Source: Methanomicrobia archaeon LH_S14 (GTDB lineage Archaea; Halobacteriota; Syntropharchaeia; Alkanophagales; Methanospirareceae). From it: a stretch of 38,915 nucleotides of DNA. Below are positions 1 to 9,529 of the stretch, in pieces. The stretch covers positions 1 through 38,915 of the forward strand of contig JAGXOS010000002.1 of NCBI GenBank assembly GCA_023659775.1, in the 5' to 3' direction. The notes beneath the pieces are model-generated. The model had not been told where the DNA came from. It made no database searches and saw only the letters and a program-made list of their open reading frames with translations. The position numbers and the translations under genes were made by a program. Position 1 is the first letter of the stretch, and each line of letters begins with the position of its first letter.

Positions 1-361
1 GGCTTTTCACCATTCCTGCCTCTTTCAATACTCGGTCTACATAGGACTTTGAGACTTTTTTGCCCGTCTGTTTTTCATAATTTTTCTTTACCACCTTTGA
101 ACCGATAAAATAACTGTCTTCTTTCTCTAAATCTGTTCTTATTTTTATAATTTGCCGTTTTGTTTCAGGCGTGTATTTTCTCGATTGCCCCTTTTCCCCG
201 CCTCTGTTGTCGCTTGATATTTCGCTTTCATCCATCTGCACCCATTTACCTACACTGTTTTTGCTTGCCAGTAGATGACGTGCTATCTTGCGGTTACTCC
301 ATCCTCTCTCGTGTAGCCCTTTCGCCTTCTTACGCTTAAATATTAATAACTTTTTGTTCAT
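1..361 (-). mobile_element. Transposase/integrase N-terminal part (helix-turn-helix), truncated by the window edge
   Basis: Hand translation of the minus strand from the ATG at 361: MNKKLLIFKRKKAKGLHERGWSNRKIARHLLASKNSVGKWVQMDESEISS...RKYTPETKRQIIKIRTDLEKEDSYFIGSKVVKKNYEKQTGKKVSKSYVDRVLKEAGMVKS; HTH plus IS-type winged region, open to the edge. Confidence 0.65.
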
Positions 362-375
362 TTCAGACACTCTCT

Positions 376-695
376 TCACCTACAAGAGTGTCCCTCTTCT
401 GCATGAAACTCAACCCCTAATGTTTCCAAGAATCTCTTTGGTGTAACACACCCCCCAATACCTTCAAAGTCCCTATCGTATGCTATTATTGGCAAATTCA
501 AAGCCTTCGCAGTCGCTAAATGTTCCAAATCCCTCTCCTTTATCTTACCTTTGTTCAAATACTCGCTTCTTTGGCATTCTGTATTAATCTCTCTAACTCC
601 GCTTCCTCTATCTTTATCCTTTTCGCCTTTTCCTGTATCTTACTAAGTATCTCATCTCTCGATAACAAATCGGTGTTTAAAGTTGCGGCATCCAT
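376..695 (-). pseudogene. PIN-domain toxin remnant (C-terminal half, HLATAKALNLPIIAYDRDFEGI) preceded by a 46-aa helical ORF in another frame
   Basis: 376-558 carries only the C-terminal PIN motif; 555-695 encodes MDAATLNTDLLSRDEILSKIQEKAKRIKIEEAELERLIQNAKEASI; the N-terminal PIN aspartate half is missing. Confidence 0.45.
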
Positions 696-780
696 ACCAA
701 TCACTATAAATATATTGTCAATAACTCCTTATTATACTAGATAAAATTAATTGTTACTATAACAAGGAGGAAATGAAGTT

Positions 781-3327
781 ATGAAGATATACAAATCTGA
801 AGTGGAAGGTGGATGCGGAGTCGTTGGTTTCGCATCCACGATTCCGGTCAAAGGTAGGCATATATTTGAACCCGCTATACAGATGCATAACCGAGGTAAC
901 GGAAAGGGCGGAGGTATAGCCGCAGTTGGTCTCTCTTATGAAGACCTCGGCGTTTCAAGATCAATACTTGAAGACGACTATCTGCCACTGATAGCACTAC
1001 TCGACCCGGAAGCTCGCAGCGAGATAGAAGAGGAGTTCATAACGCCTTTAATGGACGTTGATAAGTCGGAAAGGATACCAACCGTTTCAGATTATCGTAA
1101 GATAGAGGGGTTAGATGCGAAACCACCGGATGTATGGCGGTATTTTGTCAGGGTTAAAGAGGATGTGCTTGATAGGTACATAAGAGAAACTAAATTAGAG
1201 GATATAGACCGAAGAAGGGCAGAAGACGAATTCATTTATCAAAATAGCTTCAAAATCAATACGAAGTTCTACGCGTCGCTTGGCGAAAAGAGGGCGTTTG
1301 TGCTCTCTCACGGCAGGAATATGATGATATTGAAGATCGTTGGTTATGCCGAGGACATAGTAAGATATTATAAACTTGAGGATTTCAGAGCTCATGTCTG
1401 GATAGCGCATCAACGTTATCCCACAAAGGGTAGAGTCTGGCATCCGGGCGGAGCACATCCATTCATGGGAATGCATGAAGCGCTCGTTCACAATGGTGAT
1501 TTCGCTAACTATCATTCCGTGGTGGAATATCTTGAACAGCGAGGCAGACATCCTCTATTCTTGACCGATACAGAGGTTTCTGTTCTGTTGTTCGACCTGT
1601 TAAACCGGAAGTATAACTATCCGCTGGAGTATGTTATTGAGGCGATGGCGCCCACAACCGAACTTGACTTTGATATGCTACCGCCAGAAAGGCAGGAGAT
1701 ATACCACGCTATACAGACCATGCACATTCATGGGTCGCCAGACGGACCCTGGTTTTTTATAATTGCGAGAAACGAGCCTTACGAGAACTATTTCCAGTTG
1801 ATCGGGATAACTGACACATCTATGCTGAGACCGCAGGTATTTGCACTTGTAGAAGGGGATGACGTTCAGATAGGACTAATCGGTTCGGAAAAGCAAGCGA
1901 TAGATGCAACACTTAAGAGTTTATCAGAGGAGGATAAGAGGTTCCCTTCTGTCGCAGATAAATATTGGAATGCACGAGGCGGTAGTTATACCGATGGTGG
2001 TGCGTTCATATTCACAATAAGAGGAGATGCGAAGAAGAAGCTCGTATGCACCAATAAGTTCGATGAAGTTGTGAAAACACCTGAATATCAGACGCACTGC
2101 GATTTCACAAAGCCTATTACACCACTCCGAGATAGCAATAGACAAAGAGAAATGATAGAAGCTGAATTGAAAAGTCCGCTAAACTTATTCGAGTTCTTGC
2201 GAAGTGGTGTTAAGGAATGGGACTGCAATAAGCTACGATGGACGGTATTCGAGCTTACAAAGTATGCAAAGGAAGATGAGCGAAAGAAGACAATCGTGAC
2301 AGAGGGTTTAACACTTCTTAACGACCGCAGGTATGACTCAGGCAACAAAAAGAGGAGTTCCATAGTCCAGATAGTAAAAGAAGCACTACACAGGATATTT
2401 GATGAGACTCCGGCAATAGAGGCTAAAAGCGCTGGTATCTATCACTTGATTCGCTGGTCGAATAAGGACCGTTTAAGACCACCAGAGAGAGGAGAAGACG
2501 TTTTGATAGTAAATGCGGCGAAGCTTCCACCAGAAGGAGAAGAAAGTGATGCGAGGCTTGTCGTAACGGCTTATGAGCTGGACTGGAAAAGGTTCATTGT
2601 CTATAATGCACAGGGGCAGCGTTTTTGTGGCTCGGGATTAGGTCCTCATACAACAGGTGTGAGGATTGATGTTTATGATAGTTCCGGGGATTACCTCGGC
2701 TCGTCTATGGATGGTGCAGAACTTTACATTCACGGAAATGGGCAGGACCAGCTTGGGCAGATATTGAAGAATGGTAAGCTTGTGGTCTTCGGTGATGTCG
2801 GACAGACGTTCATGTATGGAGCAAAAGGAGGTGAATCATACGTGTCGGGAAATGCGGCTGGCAGACCGCTAATAAACGCAGTTGGAAAACCGCGTGTGGT
2901 GATAAATGGGACATGTCTTGATTACTTAGCGGAATCGTTTATGGCAGGTGACCCTCTAAATGGCGGTGGCTTTGTAGTGCTGAATGGGCTTGAACCCGAT
3001 GAGAACGGTAATTTTAGAGAACAGGATACGCCATATCCGGGTTCAAATCTGTTTTCACTCGCATCGGGCGGTGCAATCTATATAAGAGACCCGCATCGTA
3101 AGCTGGTGAACGACCAATTAAACGGTGGTGAATTCTCAATTCTAACGTCAGAAGATTGGGCGCTTATTTTACCTTACTTGGAAGAGAACGAGAGACTTTT
3201 TGATATATCCATCGAAAATGACCTTCTGGTAGTAAATGGCGAGAAGAAAACACCGCAGGAGGTGTACAGGAAGGTTAAGCCGTTGAAGACCGCTATCCTT
3301 GCAGCGGGTGAAGAGGTGGACGATTAA
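781..3327 (+). CDS. Class II glutamine amidotransferase + GXGXG-domain protein (glutamate synthase-related)
   Basis: 848 aa; GCGVVGF N-terminus, HNRGNGKGGG, HQRYPTKG, HNGD motifs; C-terminal glycine-rich GXGXG repeats (HGNGQDQLGQILKNGKLVVFGDVGQTFMYGAKGGESYVSGNAAGRP). Confidence 0.85.
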   Translation: MKIYKSEVEGGCGVVGFASTIPVKGRHIFEPAIQMHNRGNGKGGGIAAVGLSYEDLGVSRSILEDDYLPLIALLDPEARSEIEEEFITPLMDVDKSERIPTVSDYRKIEGLDAKPPDVWRYFVRVKEDVLDRYIRETKLEDIDRRRAEDEFIYQNSFKINTKFYASLGEKRAFVLSHGRNMMILKIVGYAEDIVRYYKLEDFRAHVWIAHQRYPTKGRVWHPGGAHPFMGMHEALVHNGDFANYHSVVEYLEQRGRHPLFLTDTEVSVLLFDLLNRKYNYPLEYVIEAMAPTTELDFDMLPPERQEIYHAIQTMHIHGSPDGPWFFIIARNEPYENYFQLIGITDTSMLRPQVFALVEGDDVQIGLIGSEKQAIDATLKSLSEEDKRFPSVADKYWNARGGSYTDGGAFIFTIRGDAKKKLVCTNKFDEVVKTPEYQTHCDFTKPITPLRDSNRQREMIEAELKSPLNLFEFLRSGVKEWDCNKLRWTVFELTKYAKEDERKKTIVTEGLTLLNDRRYDSGNKKRSSIVQIVKEALHRIFDETPAIEAKSAGIYHLIRWSNKDRLRPPERGEDVLIVNAAKLPPEGEESDARLVVTAYELDWKRFIVYNAQGQRFCGSGLGPHTTGVRIDVYDSSGDYLGSSMDGAELYIHGNGQDQLGQILKNGKLVVFGDVGQTFMYGAKGGESYVSGNAAGRPLINAVGKPRVVINGTCLDYLAESFMAGDPLNGGGFVVLNGLEPDENGNFREQDTPYPGSNLFSLASGGAIYIRDPHRKLVNDQLNGGEFSILTSEDWALILPYLEENERLFDISIENDLLVVNGEKKTPQEVYRKVKPLKTAILAAGEEVDD

Positions 3328-3368
3328 AGGATGTTTTATACTAAAAATAGAGAGGGTGATAAAACCGA

Positions 3369-3641
3369 ATGGATAGGGTGGAGAAAGAAGAGATCGTAAA
3401 TAAATGCACAGAGATGCTTGAAAAAATAATACGAGATACCTCTGTTCCGAGAAACATAAGAAAATCGGTAAGTGAAGTAAAGAATGAGCTGCTGAATGGC
3501 GATGAATCACTGGCAGTAAGAGCGGCAGCGGTGATTGCCGAATTGGATGAACTGAGTAACAACCCTAACATTCCTTCCCATACGAGGACGTTGGTGTGGA
3601 GTATAGTAAGTCAGTTAGAAATGATTTCCGCTGAAGAATAA
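3369..3641 (+). CDS. UPF0147 family small helical protein
   Basis: 90 aa; SVPRNIRKSVSEVKNELLNGDESLAVRAAAVIAELDELSNNPNIPSHTRTLVWSIVSQLE. Confidence 0.9.
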   Translation: MDRVEKEEIVNKCTEMLEKIIRDTSVPRNIRKSVSEVKNELLNGDESLAVRAAAVIAELDELSNNPNIPSHTRTLVWSIVSQLEMISAEE

Positions 3642-3664
3642 AATAAAAAATAAAGAGCAGAGAT

Positions 3665-4885
3665 ATGATAACAATAGCGATAGTAGGGAAGCCAAATTCG
3701 GGAAAATCTACCTTTTTCAAGGCTTCTACACTCGCAGATGTGGAAATAGCTTCTTATCCGTTCACCACCATATCGCCAAATGTGGGGATAGCATACGTGA
3801 GGGTAAAATGTCCCTGTAAAGACAAAGAGATTCAGCAGGAGGTGGGCAGAGGGTGTGGGAATTGCGTGGATGGTTTTCGCTTCGTACCCGTGGAGCTCAT
3901 AGACGTTGCAGGTCTGGTCAGGGGCGCGCATGAAGGAAGGGGACTAGGAAACGAATTCTTAGACGAACTCAGGCAGGCGGAAGCGATAATACATGTTGTA
4001 GATGCCTCAGGCGGAACAGATGGAGACGGGAATGTGGTAGAGATTGGGACACATGACCCAGTCGAAGACGTTATCTTTTTCCAGGAAGAGCTGAAAGAGT
4101 GGGTGAAGGGAATAATAAGTAGAAACAGAAGGAAGCTGGGGAGGAAGGCGGAATTAGAAGGTGCGAAGATAGCGAGATTGCTTTCCGAGCAATTAGCTGG
4201 CGTCGGAGTAACCGAAGAACAAGTAAAAACCGCTATATTACAATCTCTCGTCTCGGATAAAACCGACATGAAGTCATGGAACGAGGATGACATGAAAGAT
4301 TTAGCTTCGCACCTGATAAAAAGGAGTAAAAAAATGGTTATCGCTGCAAACAAAGCTGACATAGCGCCGGAAGAGAACATAAGGAAGTTGAAGGAGCTCG
4401 AAGGTAAGGGCGAAGGAAAAGAGGAAGAGAAAGTAATTCCATGTTCCGCAGAAGCAGAGCTTGCTTTGAGAACCGCTGCAAAGAACGAGTTCATAAAATA
4501 CCTGCCCGGGGATACCGATTTTGTGATTGCTCACGAAGTTACGGAAAAACAAAGAAGAGGGCTGGAAAGAATACAAAAATTAATTCAAGCGTATAGCGGC
4601 ACGGGAGTTCAAGCAATAATAAATCGTGTGGTGTTCGATTTGCTGGATTACGTAGTTGCATATCCGGTAGAGGACGAGCACAAGTTCAGTGACGCCTCAG
4701 GCAGAATCCTGCCAGATGCGTTCCTTTTGAAAAACGGGAGCACCGCCCGGGATCTGGCTTTTTCTATTCATTCTGATATTGGTGAAGGCTTTCTTTATGC
4801 AATAGACGCAAGAACGAAACGACGGGTGGGGGAGAAATACGCGTTGAGAAGTAATGATATAATAAGGGTGGTGTACACGAGGTGA
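3665..4885 (+). CDS. ychF: OBG/YchF-family GTP-binding protein (archaeal)
   Basis: G1 GKPNSGKST, DVAGLVRGAHEGRGLGNEFLDELRQAEAIIHVVDASG, NKAD, C-terminal TGS-like domain. Confidence 0.93.
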   Translation: MITIAIVGKPNSGKSTFFKASTLADVEIASYPFTTISPNVGIAYVRVKCPCKDKEIQQEVGRGCGNCVDGFRFVPVELIDVAGLVRGAHEGRGLGNEFLDELRQAEAIIHVVDASGGTDGDGNVVEIGTHDPVEDVIFFQEELKEWVKGIISRNRRKLGRKAELEGAKIARLLSEQLAGVGVTEEQVKTAILQSLVSDKTDMKSWNEDDMKDLASHLIKRSKKMVIAANKADIAPEENIRKLKELEGKGEGKEEEKVIPCSAEAELALRTAAKNEFIKYLPGDTDFVIAHEVTEKQRRGLERIQKLIQAYSGTGVQAIINRVVFDLLDYVVAYPVEDEHKFSDASGRILPDAFLLKNGSTARDLAFSIHSDIGEGFLYAIDARTKRRVGEKYALRSNDIIRVVYTR

Positions 4886-4996
4886 GAACCTACCACTAAA
4901 TAAGCTTTTTGTACCCGAACTGTGTGGTCACGCATTTAATTTTGCAAAAACCTACTTATAAATATTATAATATAGCGAATATAATTAAAAATTGGG

Positions 4997-5539
4997 TTGA
5001 AGAAGTTCATGGAGAACAAGAAAAAAGAGAGTGATAAAAAGGAGAAGGAGAAGGCAGAATACGAGGAAGGGTTGAAAAAGACGCTAATTCCACTTCTATT
5101 TGGTGCTCTCGCGGGCATTATATGCTTTTTAATATTTGTATCTACCCCGTATTTGGTTAGTACGAACGGAGGTTTAAAAGAGGACCTGGATAATGGTATC
5201 GTGCCGGAAAATTTGATAAATATGTTTGAAACAAAAGGTAGCCCACTTTCTGAAAATATCACCATTACGAAGGAAGGCAATGACAAATGGCTGATAAATG
5301 ATGAAGAAAAGAAAAATACCTACATTATCAAGAAAGAAGCTGAAAAGCTAAATATTTACTCAACTCCCAAATCGGAAGATTGGTTGCTTATCGCAATCCT
5401 CATGATCTTAGTGCAGAAATTTGTGTATCCTTTCTTGCATACGAGCATAAAAGGAGCAAAAGATTGGATTTATATCTCGTTTATGACCGTTTTCTGCTGG
5501 TTTATCTTCTTCACCTTGTTGTTGATGATTTTCTTCTAA
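4997..5539 (+). CDS. Hypothetical membrane protein
   Basis: 180 aa, charged N-terminus, predicted TM segments near aa 30-52 and two near the C-terminus. Confidence 0.6.
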   Translation: MKKFMENKKKESDKKEKEKAEYEEGLKKTLIPLLFGALAGIICFLIFVSTPYLVSTNGGLKEDLDNGIVPENLINMFETKGSPLSENITITKEGNDKWLINDEEKKNTYIIKKEAEKLNIYSTPKSEDWLLIAILMILVQKFVYPFLHTSIKGAKDWIYISFMTVFCWFIFFTLLLMIFF

Positions 5540-6036
5540 GTGATTTGGTGCTCGATATTTGGAATTTTTTGAGTCTGAAATATATGTGTGGCTGCAATGG
5601 CGAGGGCATCGGTGACATCATCAGGCTTTGGTGTTTCCTCCAAACGAAGCAGTTCTTTTACTTTGCTCGCCACTTCGCTCTTTGTTGCTCTACCGTACCC
5701 GGTTATAATACTTTTCACCTCAGAGGTATTATATTCGTATGCCGGTAGCCCGGTAATAGCAGCAGCTAAGAGGCAGACCCCACGTGCTTGACCAACGTTT
5801 AACGCTGTTTTCACGTTAATATTGAAAAATATCTTCTCGATTGCCATGCCACCCGGTGACATGTTTTTTATCACCGCAAGCAAATCCTCGTATATTTTTT
5901 TTAATCTTTCCTCTTTTGGTTGCCTGGGAGTCGTCTTTATATACCCAAAACCAACTGATTTTAACGTTCCGTGGTTGAACTCAACAACTCCCCAGCCTGT
6001 ACGAGCAGTTCCCGGATCTATTCCAATTACACGCAT
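5536..6036 (-). CDS. ruvC: Crossover junction endodeoxyribonuclease RuvC
   Basis: Start trimmed to MRVIGIDPGTARTGWGVVE; IEKIFFNINVKTALNVGQARGV; KPDDVTDALAIAATH; the carboxylates expected for RuvC are present. Confidence 0.92.
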   Translation of the reverse strand: MRVIGIDPGTARTGWGVVEFNHGTLKSVGFGYIKTTPRQPKEERLKKIYEDLLAVIKNMSPGGMAIEKIFFNINVKTALNVGQARGVCLLAAAITGLPAYEYNTSEVKSIITGYGRATKSEVASKVKELLRLEETPKPDDVTDALAIAATHIFQTQKIPNIEHQIT

Positions 6037-6121
6037 AAATAATAAATAGAGAAGAAGCAAAATAATAAAGGAAGATAAAAAAGAAGAGGAAGGGAGAGAA
6101 AGAAAGAAAGGAGAGAAGTAA

Positions 6122-6685
6122 ATGGAAAAAGATAAAAGAATCGTAGTTCCGGGGGATTTTTTAGGCACTTCTGAGGAATTTACGCTTGGAAAAGGTGTGT
6201 TCGATGAAAACGGGAATTTGTATGCCTCACAGATAGGGGAAATTAGCATAAGCGATAAAAGGGTTATAGACGTTCTGCCTGTGGCGGGGACACCGCCAAT
6301 GCTCAAAGAAGGTGATGTGGTTATAGGCAGAATAGAAGATATAAAAGATACTGTTGCTGTCGTGAGTATAGCGTGCGTGAAAGGGAAGGAGACGCGAGAA
6401 ATTGCTGCATCCACGCAGGGAGTTATTCATATATCAAACGTAAAAAGCGGGTATGTGAGTGAATTGCAGCATGAGTTTGGTTATCTTGACGTGGTAAAGG
6501 CGAGAGTGATAGATGCAAAAGCATTAAGACTTAGCACGGAAAGTAAGGATTTAGGCGTGATAAAAGCGATGTGTATGAAATGCAAAGGCAACCTGAAGAG
6601 GAAAGGGGATGTGCTGACATGTGAGAGATGCAAGAGGGTGGAAACGAGAAAAATATCTGAGGATTATGGTAAGGGCGTGGTGTAG
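6122..6685 (+). CDS. csl4: Exosome complex RNA-binding protein Csl4
   Basis: 187 aa; VVPGDFLGTSEEFTLGKGVFDENGNLYAS, S1-like domain, C-terminal zinc ribbon CMKCKGNLKRKGDVLTCERC. Confidence 0.93.
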   Translation: MEKDKRIVVPGDFLGTSEEFTLGKGVFDENGNLYASQIGEISISDKRVIDVLPVAGTPPMLKEGDVVIGRIEDIKDTVAVVSIACVKGKETREIAASTQGVIHISNVKSGYVSELQHEFGYLDVVKARVIDAKALRLSTESKDLGVIKAMCMKCKGNLKRKGDVLTCERCKRVETRKISEDYGKGVV

Positions 6686-6693
6686 GTGTAGAG

Positions 6694-6981
6694 ATGGGAA
6701 ATAATAAGGTAAAGATACTGGAGAAGAAGGAGAAAGAGGTGAGGATAGAGGTGGAAGGTGAAGACCATACACTTTTAGCTCCACTGGCATCAAAGCTATT
6801 GGAGAATGAAAAGGTTGACATCGCAACCTATGGCATCAAACATACGCTGATGAGCAACCCGGTTTTGTATGTGAAGGTGAGGGAGGGGGATCCATTAGAG
6901 GTGGTGAAGTCGGCTGCTGCTTCACTGGCATCAGAATTTGAGGAATTCGAGACCTTGTATAAAAAAGCGGCAATAGTCTAG
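6694..6981 (+). CDS. rpoL: DNA-directed RNA polymerase subunit L (Rpo11)
   Basis: GEDHTLLAPLASKLLENEKVDIATYGIKHTLMSNPVLYVKVREGDPLEVVKSAA. Confidence 0.92.
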   Translation: MGNNKVKILEKKEKEVRIEVEGEDHTLLAPLASKLLENEKVDIATYGIKHTLMSNPVLYVKVREGDPLEVVKSAAASLASEFEEFETLYKKAAIV

Positions 6982-7037
6982 CGGTAGGACATGGGCTTCC
7001 CAAGCCTATAACCCGGGTTCAAGCCCCGGTTGCCGCA
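6967..7037 (+). tRNA. tRNA-Gly (anticodon CCC)
   Basis: Acceptor GCGGCAA/TTGCCGC + A; D arm GTCTAGCGGTAGGAC; anticodon stem-loop TGGGC-TTCCCAA-GCCTA; T arm CCGGG-TTCAAGC-CCCGG; CCA not encoded. Confidence 0.95.
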
Positions 7038-7071
7038 TAAAAGTTTTAAAAAAAAGTTTTATCAAAGAAAT

Positions 7072-8163
7072 ATGGACCAGATAAAAAAATACGAATTCAG
7101 GAAGGTATTGGAAGAACTGAGGAAAAAGAGCGGTAGAGGTACAGAACTCGTTTCAGTTTACATTCCCCGGGATAAACAAATATCTGATGTTACTTCTCAT
7201 CTCAAGGAAGAATACGGGCAAGCAATGAACATAAAAAGCAAATCCACTCGTACTAACGTTCAAAGCTCTTTAGATTCCATTTTATCCAAGCTGAAGTATG
7301 TGGATATAGGAGAAAATGGCGTGGTTATATTCTGTGGTGCGGTGGAGAAGGGTGGAGACAAGACGGATATAGAAACTTTCATCGTGGAGCCGCCGGAGAA
7401 AATACCTTCTTACATCTATCATTGTGATTCCTCTTTCTTCCTCGAGCCGCTGGAAGAGATGGTGGAGGAGAAGGAAAAATACGGGTTGCTCGTGCTTGAC
7501 AGAAGAGAAGCAACGATAGGCATTCTAACGGGAAAGGTGGTGGAGACGACGAAGCACTTGACTTCCGCGGTTCCGGGAAAGATAAGAAAAGGGGGGCAGT
7601 CGGCACTGCGATTTCAAAGGTTGCGAGAGATTGCAATAGAAGATTTTTATAAGCGAATAGGGGAGCATGTAACACGAATTTTGCTGCAAATAGGAGACCT
7701 CAAGGGCATCTTGATAGGAGGACCAGGTCCAACGAAGGATGATTTTATAAAAGGGTCTTACTTGCATTACGAGCTGCAGAATAAAATTCTTGGCGCTTTT
7801 GATGTAGCCTATACGGATGAATCAGGTCTTTTTGAGCTCGTTGACAAGGCAGAGGATGCCCTGGAAGGGCTGGATTTGATGCGCGAGAAGAGGTTCATGA
7901 CGAGGTTCATGAAGTTATTGGCAAATGATGAGAGTATGGTTGCATACGGAGATGAAGAAGTAAGGAGGAAATTGGAAATTGGCGCTGTTGGCACGCTTTT
8001 GTTTTCCGAGGAGCTCAGCACTGAGTTCATGCACAATTTAGTAGAACTCGCTGAGGAGATAGGAGCAGATGTGGAATTAATATCAACGGATTTTGAGGAA
8101 GGCGTGCAATTAAAGCGTGCATTTGGTGGCGTTGCCGCTTTATTGCGGTACAGGGCAAAGTAA
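7072..8163 (+). CDS. prf1: Archaeal peptide chain release factor aRF1
   Basis: NIKS motif (QAMNIKSKSTRTNV), GGPGPTKDDFIKG, conserved C-terminal domain; start trimmed to ATG 7072 (the listed TTG at 7030 lies in the tRNA). Confidence 0.95.
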   Translation: MDQIKKYEFRKVLEELRKKSGRGTELVSVYIPRDKQISDVTSHLKEEYGQAMNIKSKSTRTNVQSSLDSILSKLKYVDIGENGVVIFCGAVEKGGDKTDIETFIVEPPEKIPSYIYHCDSSFFLEPLEEMVEEKEKYGLLVLDRREATIGILTGKVVETTKHLTSAVPGKIRKGGQSALRFQRLREIAIEDFYKRIGEHVTRILLQIGDLKGILIGGPGPTKDDFIKGSYLHYELQNKILGAFDVAYTDESGLFELVDKAEDALEGLDLMREKRFMTRFMKLLANDESMVAYGDEEVRRKLEIGAVGTLLFSEELSTEFMHNLVELAEEIGADVELISTDFEEGVQLKRAFGGVAALLRYRAK

Positions 8164-8185
8164 ATGCAAAATGCAAATTGAAAAA

Positions 8186-9526
8186 TTACTTCAGCCTCTT
8201 CATCATCTTACCCATTGGCATTTTCATCCCTTTCATCATCGGCCCCCTTCCCGAGGTCAGACTTTTTATCATCTTTTGCATCATCCGGTGATATTTTACC
8301 AGCTCGTTCACCTCCGCAGTTGTCGTCCCAGAACCCCTTGCTATTCTTTTTAACCTCGACCCACCTATTATCTTCGGCTCGTTCAGTTCCTCCTCCGTCA
8401 TCGAATCCATCATCACTTTGAATGTTTTCAATTTATCCTCCGTAATTTGATACATCTGGTCATCAAAATCGATGCCAAGCCCGCCTAAAGGCAGCATTTG
8501 AATCAATTTCTTCATCGGCCCCATCTTTCTCACCGCTTCTAACTGCTTATACAAATCCTTTAGCGTGAATTTCCCTTTTAAGAAGTCAACATCCACATCC
8601 TCTGGCTTTAAACTCCCCTCCGCCATCTCTATCAAACTCTTTATGTCGCCCATACCGAGCAAGCGTGAGATGAATGAATCGGATTCAAACCTCTCAAAAT
8701 CATCTACCTTCTCCCCAGTGCCTATAAACGCGACTCCCGAATTCGTCTCGGACACCGCAGAAAGCGCGCCTCCTCCCTTTGCAGTTCCGTCCATTTTGGT
8801 TATAATTATGCCGGTAATTCCAATTGCATCGTCAAAAGCCCTCGCCTGCACCGATGCTTGCTGTCCTATACTCGCATCCAGAATGAGAAATCGCTGTTCC
8901 GGCTTTATTGTCTTTTCTATCCTCCGTATCTCCTCTATCATGTCTTCTTCTAACGCATGCCTCCCCGCAGTGTCTATTATCTCGACGTCGTACTTCCCAA
9001 ATTCTTTTACACCTGATTTCACTATACCCATCACATTTTTGTTCCTTTCAGGTAGATTTGCACTATCGTAAAAGGGAACGCCTATTTTATCACACAATTG
9101 CCTTAGCTGGTCGGATGCTGCCGGTCTATACACGTCAGCACAGATAACCGCAGGCTTTAAACCCTTCTTTTGAAAATACCTTGCAAGTTTCGCACACGAA
9201 GATGTTTTTCCTGAGCCATGCAAGCCCACCATCATTATTTTCTGCGCCGCTAAAGGAACTTCCACACTCTTACCTATGATGTTTATTAACTCCTCATATA
9301 CCACCTTGATCACATGCTCTCTCGGATTCAACACCATCTTCTCCTTTAAACTACGCTCTCTTATGCGACTCGAAAGTTCCTTCACCAGTGAAATCTTAAC
9401 ATCTGCCTGTATCAACGCCCGCTGAATGTCTCGCACGAGCTCATCAACCGTATGTTTGTCTATCCTCTTCGCCATCGCTATCTTTCGAATCGTTTCCTTC
9501 AACGAACTGCTTAACTTATCTAACAT
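8186..9526 (-). CDS. srp54: Signal recognition particle 54 kDa protein
   Basis: [55 protein letters not shown], Met-rich C-terminal M domain. Confidence 0.97.
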   Translation of the reverse strand: MLDKLSSSLKETIRKIAMAKRIDKHTVDELVRDIQRALIQADVKISLVKELSSRIRERSLKEKMVLNPREHVIKVVYEELINIIGKSVEVPLAAQKIMMVGLHGSGKTSSCAKLARYFQKKGLKPAVICADVYRPAASDQLRQLCDKIGVPFYDSANLPERNKNVMGIVKSGVKEFGKYDVEIIDTAGRHALEEDMIEEIRRIEKTIKPEQRFLILDASIGQQASVQARAFDDAIGITGIIITKMDGTAKGGGALSAVSETNSGVAFIGTGEKVDDFERFESDSFISRLLGMGDIKSLIEMAEGSLKPEDVDVDFLKGKFTLKDLYKQLEAVRKMGPMKKLIQMLPLGGLGIDFDDQMYQITEDKLKTFKVMMDSMTEEELNEPKIIGGSRLKRIARGSGTTTAEVNELVKYHRMMQKMIKSLTSGRGPMMKGMKMPMGKMMKRLK

Positions 9527-9529
9527 TTT

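Noticed and set aside
3832-4494. 220-aa minus-strand ORF
   Set aside because: Ser/Pro/Phe-rich antisense shadow of the YchF-family GTPase gene.
6037-6414. N-terminal extension of RuvC in the listed 292-aa ORF
   Set aside because: The extension is antisense to csl4 and its leader and is low complexity; the RuvC family begins at MRVIGIDPG (6036).
7030-7071. N-terminal extension of aRF1 from TTG 7030
   Set aside because: It lies inside the tRNA-Gly 3' end; ATG 7072 gives the canonical MDQIKKYEFRKVLEEL start.
8565-9071. 168-aa plus-strand ORF
   Set aside because: Antisense shadow of SRP54; no domain signal.
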